This document shows positions 32,725-42,344 of a stretch of DNA of 47,500 bases, in pieces. The notes under the pieces are model-generated. The model was not told the origin of the DNA. It worked only from the letters and a program-made list of their open reading frames with translations, and searched no databases. The DNA lies in the NCBI RefSeq assembly GCF_000091045.1, contig NC_006682.1, forward strand, positions 557,501 to 605,000. The letters run 5' to 3'. The stretch's first letter is position 1. Each line of letters starts with the position of its first letter. The position numbers and the translations under genes were made by a program. The stretch is from Cryptococcus deneoformans JEC21. Taxonomy: Eukaryota; Basidiomycota; Tremellomycetes; Tremellales; Cryptococcaceae.

Positions 32725-35700
32725 ATGACCTCGGCGCTCCTACCCACTGGCCAGACTCTTAAAGGTTCCGCAATAATGTCCCAAGACTTTAGCATCTATC
32801 GCGAGCCTGCAGATTACCATCATTCCCGTCTGCGTGACAACATTAGCACAGGTGGAAGCCATTATGCACGTTCTGCGTCGCACGCTTACTCGGAGCCGGC
32901 TTCGTCACAAAACTTTGCAAATTCCTCACCGTCACCGTATCCGGCGCAGTATAGAACTCCGGAGGAGTATATCGCGACGCCAGATAGTACAGTTCCAATA
33001 CAGCAACAACAACAAGCCGTGTATAGCAGACAGGCGCAAGCCCAAGCCCAACAGCAGCAACAGATGTACCAGCAACAGGTCTATGCTCAATCTGGTCACC
33101 CCTTGTCATCGCAGGTCGCCGGTCCGTCATCATATAGAAAACCGTCAGCAAACAGTGTTCCGTCTTCATCGACAATACCGGAATACCGTGACGGGCAAGC
33201 TTCAGGAAACATGTCAATAATACAAGGTGTCAATGGCCATGGAGGAGTTGAGAGACGGGATAGGGGGAATCGAATGACTGATCCTGATGCGGAAAACGAT
33301 GGGCGGGTCGGAGTAGAAGACCCTCGTAAGTTCTTCTTAACGTTGGGTATTCGGCTTTGGCTGATGAGCATTAAGGGGCCGATCGAGTGTACACTGAACT
33401 CAAGTGCTTGGGTGACGGATCGTTTGGGACAGTTTGGTTGTGTGATTGGCATTCACCTGTAAAGCCTGATGTCTTACTATCAGCCATGCAGTGTGGAGCC
33501 GGAGCGAGACCGGAATGGTCAGGAAAGAGGCTAGTCGCATTGAAGAGAATGAAGAGGGTTTGGGAGGGTGGTTGGACTCAGGCTAAGAGTTTAGGGGAAT
33601 TAGTAGTGAGTGTTTCTGGCGGCATGGGTGTTTCAAATATATCTGACGAGATTCAGTCCCTACGGAATATCCCACCCCATCCCGCTATCATCCCATTATA
33701 CGACGCTTTCATCTCCCCCAAATCCCGCGAGCTCTACTTTGTCTTTGAGTGTATGGAAGGCAACCTTTATCAGCTGACGAAATCTCGTCGAGGACGACCA
33801 CTAGCTGCCGGCCTCATCGCTTCCTGTTTTCACCAAATATCCTCTGGCTTATACCACATTCACGGACATGGCTATTTCCATCGAGATATGAAGCCTGAAA
33901 ATCTGTTAATAACGACAACAGGACTGGCAGATTATCTTACGGCTGAAGCTTTGGCGGAAATCAACATGGCTGGAGGAGATATCAACCGAGTAGGAGACTT
34001 GGCGTACGAAAAGGACGTCTCTGTAATCGTCAAGCTTGCCGATTTCGGTCTCGCCCGTGCGACAAACTCCAAACCGCCTTACACCGAATATGTCTCGACA
34101 CGATGGTATCGTGCGCCAGAAGTACTCCTTAGGTCATCAGAATACGGTCCTCCCGTAGACATGTGGGCTTTAGGAACAATTTTGGCAGAGATGTTGAATC
34201 TCAAACCATTGTTCCCGGGAGTGAGCGAGATTGATCAGGTCTATAGGATCTGTGACACGATGGGAGACCCAAGCTCCGAGTATGGAGTGGATGAGAGAGG
34301 GATGACTATCGGTGGTGGCCCATGGAATTCGGGTATCAAGTTGGCCAAGAATGTTGGATTTTCCTTCCCCAAGGTGAGTAAAATTAACAGGTCTTTTGAC
34401 CTGGACAGTTGCTAACAGTAGCAGCGAAAACCGGTGAGATTCCGAAGTCTCTTCAATGACAGCGTCCCTCAGTCACTAGTCGACTGTATCGCCGATCTCT
34501 TACGGTATAATCCTAAATATCGTATGACTGCCGCGCAATGTATCGATCACCCATACTTTCACGAAACACTTCCTCACCTTCAGCAAACTCTGCCTCTACC
34601 TCGAATACCCTTTTCCGCTGGTCAACCCCCGCCACATGCCATCCCGCGCCCCACTCTCTCCACTGTCCCTATGCCTCCACCACCAGATGTTTCAGTGCCT
34701 GCACGAAAGTTACCCCCTTCGCATGCCCACACACCTCGCGAGGCCAGACCCGCTTTTGCCAACGGCGATATCCGTACTCTTCCGCCACCGATTGGTACAC
34801 CCGACAGCCAAGCTTCGTCACAGCGAGCGTTTTTCCCTCAGCACATCCCGCCCCATGTTTCTTCCTCTTCACTTGTCCATCAACTCCGAGAACTCGACTT
34901 GCCAACGGACGATCTTGGGAGTTATGGTCAACGTCCCCCGGAAGCCGCAGCTGCCGACGCCAGAGCGGCGCAGTATGCGCAATCCCCGGTGCAGCTCCAC
35001 CAGTGGGTTGGAGACTTGCAGATTGATTCTCGTAAACCGTCGGCAGCTCAGTCTATGATGTATGACAGTTCAGTGACTGAAGAGTCTCAGGGCGGGAGAT
35101 CGAACCAGTCTCTACCCAATTATTCCAATGTCTCGCTGGAACAGCAGCCACAAGTTCAGGTCCCACCGCAATCTGGGCAATCCGCTCAATCCTATGGCAG
35201 GTCCAACATCAGCGTCGCTGCGTACGTGCAGCAACAACAGCGCTATGCCCAAGAAGCGCCCGCACAGCAAGTGACTGCTCCCGCGGCACCACCTCCTATT
35301 GAGCCAACTGTTGGTGCGGCACGAGCTGAAAAGTTGGGTGTGACGAGCAAGAAGAAAAAATGGGGTTTGAGCTCAGTGTTCGGTGGTGCCGATAAGAGTA
35401 CTGCCAGCTTGGCGGCTGTTGATGAGCATGAGTACAGTGGAACTTCACTCAAACGGACCCAGTCGGGTCACAGGACTATCGACAGGAATCCGTCTGTTGC
35501 AGGATCATCTCTTACTCTGGGTGTTCCCGCTCTGGGCATGAACTCGAGTGCTGGTGCGTCTAGCATATCGGTCCTGGATGATCCGAAGAAGGCGAAGAAG
35601 GAAGCCGAGAGGCAGGCCAAGGAGTTGGCGAAGGCTCAACGTGAAGCGGCGGCATTGAAGCAGAAAGAAAGGGCGAGGGCGGTCATGCAGAAGCGAAACC

Positions 35701-36372
35701 AGCTCATTGAGTCTAGGAGTCAGCTGAAAACCAAAGGGGAGATTGAATACTCGTCTACGAACCTTGCGTCAGAGGCACCGACACCTAATCAGGATACGAG
35801 GTCCATCTACGCTAGCTCGTCAGCCAGTGTCAATCAAATGCGCAACTATGCTGCTTCTCCAGTGAACCAGTCTTTACAAAGTATTCGTTCGCAGGACTCT
35901 GGACATTCTGGACATTCTGGGCACTCTGGACACTCTGGTCACTCTGGTAGGAGTGGAAGGAGTGGAAGGAGCGGGCTTAATGCAAGCGCGCTGGCTGATT
36001 TGGATGAGCATGGAAGGTGGGATGAGATGAGGCATAAGGCGAGGAGGAGGGACGATGATGATGATCACTCAATGTCTAGCTTTGGGCATAATCCATTGAG
36101 GAGCAGGAGTGTTTTGACTGTTGGGACTGTGGACAGCGAGTGAGTAACTTTTTTCTACCGTACTAGGACGTAGACTGACATTGTATAGCCCCGGACCAAG
36201 GCGGCGCTCGGAGTGGGCTGATCCTCTTTTGCGTCGCGACAAGCGCACAACATCCGCATCTTCAGCTTCACTACAGTACCAGCAATCCGCTCAGACTCTA
36301 CCGTCCTTCTCCGATATCGCCAACTACGCCTTTGAAGGCCGAAATAAACAGTCTCAGCCTCCACAACAATAA
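32725..36372 (+). CDS. CRK1: Crk1/Ime2-like CMGC protein kinase (RCK/MAK group)
   Basis: Predicted 1165-residue Ser/Thr kinase; exons 32725-33325, 33376-34373, 34425-36139, 36189-36372. A 200-residue Ser/Tyr/Gln-rich leader with poly-Gln precedes the kinase domain (about 205-590): Gly loop LGDGSFGTV (212-220), Lys257 in VALKRMK, FHRDMKPENLL with Asp371, KLADFGLAR with Asp423, activation loop TEYVSTRWYRAPE (Thr437, Tyr439), DMWALGTILAEML, and the C-lobe end after intron 2. A long C-terminal tail has basic and Glu/Lys segments and a Gly-His-Ser repeat. Ime2/Crk1/MAK kinases regulate meiosis, mating and morphogenesis in fungi, and the Thr-X-Tyr loop is typical of the group. The domain carries unusual insertions (see findings). 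An alternative start at 32779 (MSQDFSIYRE) is possible. The symbol rests on family similarity only. Confidence 0.88.
35896..35974 (+). repeat. 9-bp coding repeat, Gly-His/Arg-Ser
   Basis: A run of 9-bp units of the type GGACACTCT, then GGAAGGAGT, encodes tandem Ser-Gly-His and Ser-Gly-Arg steps in the kinase tail. Variable copy number between strains would be expected. Confidence 0.85.
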
Positions 36373-37305
36373 CCTTGTTTCCTCGCGCTCTTCTGAGAAG
36401 AATCAACATAGACAAACATACATTTCTAGCATATACGAAACGTTCCTCGGAATTTATATTCTTCACACACAACGAATTCCACAATCACAAACAACTGCAT
36501 AGACATCAAGTTGGGCCTTCCTAGCAAAATATAATAAGTATTTTTCCTATTACTCCATTACAAGTATTCATCAAGCATTTTTTTGTATAACAAGTATCTT
36601 TCGTCATGATTATTCTTTATCTATAGCAAGGGCATGTTACCTTATTTTGTACAGCGCATGTCACCTTATTATGTACACGCTGTACATGTAGAGGCGGCAG
36701 TTGCTTGATTGTGGCAAGGGGGATATCATCATTGTACTAATCACTATTACTTACGCTGTCCAGTATCCTCGATGTGAAGGTTATCTTCATCCCGCTGATC
36801 ATTTGCGTACGTCCAATCCGTCTTGTCAATTTTACCCTTGTAAGAGTTGACGTTAGGAATCAATAGGTGCGGATATAACACCGCCAAAGGACGCCGAATT
36901 TCTTACCCGTTGATAAAGTTTGATCGGTCACGCGCTGGTCTTTGGACTTTTAAACGTTGTCATGGCATTCGCAAACTTCTCTCCGGGCGTATCTCTATCA
37001 AATAATGCGGATACATGAACTAAAACTTGCAACTTGCATCCCATACCGTCCACGCTAAGGATATACAGGGAGCGGTGGATACTTTGTTGTTCCTTTCCGA
37101 CGTTTGCCAATCCATTACCGCCGCCACCGTGTGTGTGTTTTTTTTGCCCTATATCCTCTTTATCCGCCCTCTCTCTTGATCCGCCCGGATATCTCTACGA
37201 TATTTAATTCCATTTGCAAACCATGGGCATCTTGACTATTTTCGAACCACCATTTCTCTCCATACTCGCATACTTTGGACTACCACCACACCGGCTAACC
37301 CCACC
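36373..37305. other. Intergenic, CRK1 3' side and next promoter
   Basis: About 930 bp, AT-rich at its left part, with a T-run near 37138. No gene, tRNA-like element or clear repeat is visible. Confidence 0.45.
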
Positions 37306-38900
37306 ATGTTCATCGCCAATATAACACTGAAGGAGGTGCTCGAGGCTCAAAAGAGGCGCTACTCTGATGAGGCCCACTTGAACTTGTGCCGCTCACAAAA
37401 GAAGCGCGTCCCATTTAGGAATACTGGCCTTTGGATTACTATCCCGAAAACCGCTAGTCCGTGGTTCGTCCAGATGGGAAAGCAGCGGGAGGGATCTCAT
37501 GGAGATCTAGCCCCTCACTTCGGAGCGCCTCACCATCCGGTTCATTGGAAGTGCCAGGTATGTGAGCGCGGCGAGGGGGGCGACACCACAAAATCAAAAC
37601 AAGTCAACAGGCGGCGTAAAGCGGCAGAGTCGTCCAGGTGGTCGTATTGTAATTATACCACGACAACTGAGCCTTTGGCCGAGGATGAGCAAGTGGAAGA
37701 AGAGGAGCAGGTCCAGATTGTTTACCCCGTAGCTCCTCGACGCTTCCCACCCCGGGACACTGCTTTTCCACGTCCAAGAAGGACTCTACATGTCCCGCAT
37801 TATCCGGCTTTACCTGAGAGGGACTACTTTGGTACGCGGGCGACTTGGTTGTCTGAGGAAGGGTACTGCGATGCCAGCGGTCATGCCGTTGCTGTAAGTG
37901 TCATGTTCCTTGCTTGAATTAAAATTGTCTTGTTTTTAACGTCAGGAGATAGACAAGTGCGCGATGTGAAGCTCGTAGGGTTTACAACGACTCTCTGGAC
38001 CTTGAGGCGACCACGCCTTCACCTGCTACCAAACCATCCAGCGATCGACTTGTACCCGGAACACGTTCTTTACCCAGCAACCAGTCATCGTGGCAGCCTG
38101 CAGATTACGACGCTGTCGTCTTGAAAGACGATTCTTCATTCTCTGAATCTACTTGGTATAGCTCGAGCATGTCTGCCTCTCATGGGTCTCTAGCGAGCAA
38201 TGGAGATGAAGATGAAAGCGATGAAGAAGAAGACGGCGACGACGATTTGTACGAGTGGAACGCAATCAACCCCGACGCTCCTGACCAGGAATGGGAGCAT
38301 CTCAAAGCGAGGGTGAATATCCAGCAGATGGATAGGGATGCACGACGACGGCTCCGACTCGGAAGAAGAATAGAAGAGCGTGATGAGTGGGATGAAGGTG
38401 GCTACCTAGTGGGTGGTGGTGGGGTGGGGGATCGTCATCATCATGGCGATGGTATCCCGGTGGAATTGAAAAGGATAATGGTGGAGATGTCGGGGGGTGA
38501 TTATGTGTATGCGGCCGGGCACGGCACCAGGTTCGGAGAGGGATACGGGATCGGGAGCGACTCGACCATATCCGAATGGCGACAGAACAGCAGCAGCGAC
38601 ACCAGCCTCTCACCATGGAGTAATCGAGCGCCTTCTCTTTTACCCCCGCTAGGCACCCATTGTTCTGTGGACGACCTTGTTCATCCGGACGATAGTATGA
38701 GCAGATGTCGCTCGCCCATTGATCTCGATATTCCCGATACTCCATGCATTCCAGCTCCTAGAGGATCTCCGGTCGCTCGACAGCAGGCTGAGGGTTCGCC
38801 ACCTACCTTTGATTTCGATGAGGTTATGGAAGAAGTGATGGATAGTATCTGGGCATCTGAAGGAGTGAGATGGGTGTACCCCGGTTCTGAGAGTATGTAG
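37306..38900 (+). CDS. Unidentified acidic protein
   Basis: Predicted 511-residue protein from two exons, 37306-37893 and 37953-38900; the intron acceptor must be at 37952 because earlier AGs leave a stop in frame. The N-terminal part (MFIANITLKEVLEAQKRRYS) is basic, then Pro/Arg-rich. A CQVC pair followed by a basic stretch (KQVNRRRKAAESSRW) is present but no full zinc-binding motif. The C-terminal half is Ser- and Asp/Glu-rich (an acidic run of ~15 residues near DEDESDEEEDGDDD), followed by a helical segment (WEHLKARVNIQQMDRDARRR) and a Ser/Pro-rich tail ending FDEVMEEVMDSIWASEGVRW. I recognise no family. A tempting GTATGT donor at 37559 would introduce a stop and is rejected. It may be lineage-specific. 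Confidence 0.68.
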
Positions 38901-39060
38901 CTTTGGGAATGAGAGATGGTTAGATGGTTAGACAAGGGTATTGTTATAAAGGACAATAGGATGAGGTTCAGTAAATGCACGTTTGGTCAAGATGGTGTTG
39001 TGATGCAAATGGATTAACTTTTACATTTCTGCATCCTCCAGCCACGAACCATGAGTCTGG

Positions 39061-39100
39061 CTGGCAAATTAGTCCCCCTGCTGGCAAATTAGTCCCCCCT
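39061..39100. repeat. 20-bp tandem duplication over a stop codon
   Basis: Two adjacent 20-bp copies beginning CTGGCAAATTAGTCCCCC lie at the 3' end of the NCBP3-like gene. The second copy contains that gene's stop codon (39089-39091), and a related TTGGCAAAC continues into its last codons. Confidence 0.8.
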
Positions 39101-40550
39101 GTTGGCAAACATTTCGTCCAATTCTAAAGTACTTTCCATCAGCACATACCTCGAGAAGAATCCAAAGCATTGCCTACCTCGATCAAGATCATCTTTCCCC
39201 ACCTTCCCCTTTCCTCTTGATCCAGCACCACTTTCACCTCTGGCCGTCCTGAACCCTCGTCCCTTTCGTCTCGGCATGTCATGGTACGACTCCACATCGA
39301 TATCCATGCCTCCTCCTTCTACTTGTCCTCGGGGCGTCACGCCCGAACGAAGAGATTCAAGTTCGCGATCTAATTCTTCTTGGGTTACCATCCCCCTTGT
39401 CCTGCCGCTGCCGCCCGAGCTAGGGAGGGAACGTGCCGGTCGATCGTACGGTTTCCGTTCCCTCCCCAGCCTCTTTGCTAATTCCTCTCCTCCCGCTTGC
39501 CCATCCCCGTCCCCCTCCCCACTCGCCCACCCGCCCCGCTCGCCCCTCGCTGCTTTTGCGAACGGCCGCCTGACGAGCCCGCCGCCGAGCCGCTCTTTCC
39601 CGGCTTCAAACCCATGTTTCTTATACCACCCACTCTCCTTGCCCCTCTGGCGGACGGTCATGTCCTCTACAAGGGCGAGGCGGAGGGCGATACGTGCCAA
39701 GGGGTTGACGCCGTCTTCGAGCGGGATGGACTCGAGCAGCGCGGTGTTGTCGTCGTCGTAGGATGATCGTAGAGAGGGAGAGGGACGGTCGGGGAGGGCG
39801 AATTGGCCGCGGCCGCGTTTGGTTACAGTGTCTGTCCCTTCTTCAGGCGTTAGAGCAGACGTTTCGATAGGCTGTTCGAGCAGTCTCGCGGGTTTACGCG
39901 GGAGGAGGGAGAGTGGGAATGGGTGGGCGGAGCGTTCTTGCAGTGGATCGTCGCGTTGTGTTTCTGCGCCTTCTTCTTCTACCTGCCCATCGTCGCCAAG
40001 GGCGAAGCCTGTTTTGGAGAGGAGAGAGAGTGCGAGGATGGACAGCTGGGGAGTGGGAAAGAGGATGTGAAGCGCAGTGTCGTTGATCCATTCGATCCCT
40101 GTCGGTAGATTAGCAGATGCACGATGAGCATACGGCGGACCCACCCATGGGCTCTGCGCCGAGACCGGTGGCCCAGGAAAAGATCTTGCTGGTCGAGAGG
40201 TGCTGTATCAGCTCCGAGGAGAGATACACCGCGTTCGCCTTGACTGTGACGCCGCGCTCGCTCCCGACGCCGTCGAGCCACGCGTGCACGCCTTGGTCGC
40301 CCATCCTGTCGAGCTGCTGCACGAGACGGCGGACGGGGCGCTCGCGGCGCCGGGCGTGGCCGTCGAGGTGCAGGACGGCGGGGGACTCGTCGACGAGGTA
40401 GACTTTGGCGGCGGACATGCGGGCGACGAGGGACTGGACGTGGGCGGGGACGGCGGGGGAAAAGTCGTCGAGCGGGCGGTCGAGGGCGTCCTGCGGGGCG
40501 GGGGCGGGGGCGGCCTCGGGGGGCGGCGTGGCGTCGTATGGGAGGGCCAT
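39089..40550 (-). CDS. NCBP3-like nuclear cap-binding protein
   Basis: Predicted 453-residue protein; exons (minus) 40550-40145, 40098-39178, 39123-39089. It matches the order of motifs in nuclear cap-binding subunit 3 (C17orf85): a N-terminal RRM-like segment with ANAVYLSSELIQHLSTSKIF, then GIEWINDTALHILF, and downstream a conserved DGVNPLARIALRLALVEDM followed by GKESGWYKKHG. The remaining C-terminal part is Arg/Gly/Glu-rich and ends ELDEMFANRGD. In animals NCBP3 binds the m7G cap with NCBP1 and links to mRNA export; the fungal role is inferred. Intron 1 uses donor GTGGGT. Intron 2 (39177-39124, 54 nt) is a multiple of three and stop-free, so retention would add 18 residues without changing the frame. 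The gene is GC-rich and divergent from SEC9. Confidence 0.82.
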
Positions 40551-40770
40551 CGTCGGTGGGGGAGATGGGATGAGATGCGGATGCGAGATGCGGATCGCTG
40601 CGACGAGGCGTTTATGCATGCACGGGATAGAGCATGGTGGTATGCATGGGACGAGCGGCGCAGGCGTGCCGGCGATGCATGCTCGATGCATGTGGGACAG
40701 GACATGCATATATACGCTCCATTCATCGCATCTCGCCTCTCCATCGCATCTCCATCTCATCGCATCCACA
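40551..40770. promoter_or_regulatory. Short divergent promoter with ATGCAT cluster
   Basis: Only 220 bp separate the start codons of the NCBP3-like gene and SEC9. Within 96 bp there are five ATGCAT cores: 40614-40619, 40642-40647, 40675-40680, 40686-40691 and 40704-40709. This is far more than expected for a hexamer in such a short stretch and suggests a shared regulatory element. Confidence 0.6.
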
Positions 40771-41985
40771 ATGGGCTTCTTCAAACGCAAAAACGCCCCG
40801 CTCATCCCGCCCGTCGCGCCCACCGCCGGCCAGCAGCCCAACGCCGACCCGTATGCGGCCCCAGCTGCAGGCGGGTACGGCGGCGGGGACCCGTATACCA
40901 AGTCGAAACCGAGGCCGGCCGCTGGCGAGTCCACCGAAAAGGGCGGCGGCGACCCGTACGCAGCCACGCCGGTATACGCAGCAGGCGGCGACCCGTACGC
41001 CAAACGCAACCCGGGCCCACGAGCGAACCCGAACGCCGCCAACGACGCCGCCCGGGCCGAGCTCTTTGGCGGGTACAAGGCGGCAGACGTGCCTGCTGAG
41101 CGCAAGTACGGGTACGAAGGGCGGGAGATGGAGGAGGATTTCGACGAGGACGAGGAGATTGAGGGGATCAAGCAGGAGATGAGGGGCGTGAAGCAGGACA
41201 GTCTGGCGAGTACGAGGTGCGTCTCCGGGTTTCCGGTGGGCATCGACTGATACCATCGCAGGAATGCAGTGGCGCTGGCGAGGCAGGCTGAAGAGTCGGC
41301 GAGGGGCACGATCGGCAAGCTCGCTGACCAGTCTGGTGAGTCGTCGTCTCGTCGTCGACAGGACACACAGAGTGACGCCCGGCAGAACGTATCGCCAACT
41401 CGGAGCGATACCTCGACATGGCCAAAGCCAACAACCAGCGTGCAGAAGACAAGACGACAGAGCTGAAAGTGCTCAGCAGAAGCATCTTCCGTCCCGCCAT
41501 CGTCTGGAACAAGGTATGCATCTTTGCTATTGTGTGTGGGCATATATATAAACACGGCACAGGAATCCAAACGGCAGGCGCAGGAAGACAAGATCAACGA
41601 GCGCCACGCCATGGAACGTATGGACCGCGCCAAAGCGCTCATGGACGTCCAGGACACCCGCAAACGACTCGGTGCAGCTGCCAACCCGTCGCCACACGCC
41701 TCGTCGCCCGCACCCGAGCCCATGCCGGGCCAGCAGAGGGCGCGCAAAGACGCGCGCTCGCGGTACCAGTTTGACGCCACCGCCTCGGACGACGAGCTGG
41801 AAGATGAGCTGGACGAGAACCTGGACGAGACGCTCGAGGTGACGAGGCGCCTGAAGGGGCTCGCGACGGCGATGGGAGACGAGGTGTCGGGCCAGAACTC
41901 GAGACTGACGAGGGTGACGGACAAGACGGAGAACTTGGAGTTTGCGGTGATGAAGAATACGGAGAGGCTGAGCAGGATCAGGTAG
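40771..41985 (+). CDS. SEC9: Plasma-membrane t-SNARE Sec9/SNAP-25 family (Qbc)
   Basis: Predicted 356-residue Qbc SNARE for fusion of secretory vesicles with the plasma membrane. Exons: 40771-41216, 41262-41335, 41386-41513, 41563-41985. The N-terminal ~135 residues are Gly/Pro/Ala/Tyr-rich with repeated GGDPYA steps. The Qb SNARE helix runs from about residue 145 to 216 with zero-layer Gln172 (LADQSERIANSERYLDMAKA). A linker with KRQAQEDKINERHAMERM follows. The Qc helix occupies the last ~65 residues with zero-layer Gln327 (MGDEVSGQNSRL). There is no transmembrane segment and no Cys palmitoylation cluster, as in yeast Sec9. The frame is open upstream of the chosen start and contains further in-frame ATGs created by ATGCAT motifs, but MGFFKRKNA is the expected family start. 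Confidence 0.93.
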
Positions 41986-42021
41986 GGTATTATTGTATAG
42001 TGTATCATGTAAATGTTTTGT

Positions 42022-42056
42022 GTTGTTGTTGTTGTTGCTGTTGTTGTTGCTGTTGT

Positions 42057-42146
<90 letters not shown>

Positions 42147-42227
42147 CGTCATCGTCGCCGTCGTTGTCACCGCCATCGCCGCCGCCATCGCCGCCGCCAT
42201 CGCCGCCGCCATCGTCCGCGCCATCGT
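42022..42227. repeat. Compound microsatellite (GTT/GCT)n-(GCTGTC)14-(GCCGCCGCCATC)3
   Basis: A three-part simple repeat: imperfect GTT/GCT triplets (42022-42060), fourteen perfect GCTGTC hexamers (42061-42144), degenerate units, then three GCCGCCGCCATC dodecamers (42178-42213). It fills most of the 359-bp gap between SEC9 and the arrestin gene. It has long stop-free frames on both strands, which I regard as artefacts of the repeat. Confidence 0.95.
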
Positions 42228-42344
42228 GTTCCGCGCCGCGCCAGACTTTCCACTTTCCATCTCATCTCATCCACCATCTCATCCCCATCTCATCCCCATC
42301 TCATCTCCACAGGGAAGCACCAGACACGCGTGACAGACCGCCCA

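Noticed and set aside
37559..37611. Possible 53-nt intron (GTATGT...CAACAG) in the acidic protein gene
   Set aside because: Splicing it puts a TAA directly after the junction; the unspliced frame is open and coding-like.
40110..42260. 716-codon open frame on the minus strand
   Set aside because: It runs through the microsatellite and across the antisense of SEC9 exons and introns, and its sequence is mostly repeat-derived Thr/Ala/Met; SEC9 on the plus strand explains the region.
41993..42344. Extension of the arrestin frame upstream into Leu-Ser or Cys-Arg repeats
   Set aside because: These residues are translations of the GCTGTC repeat; the frame that joins PPSY has no ATG before 42345.
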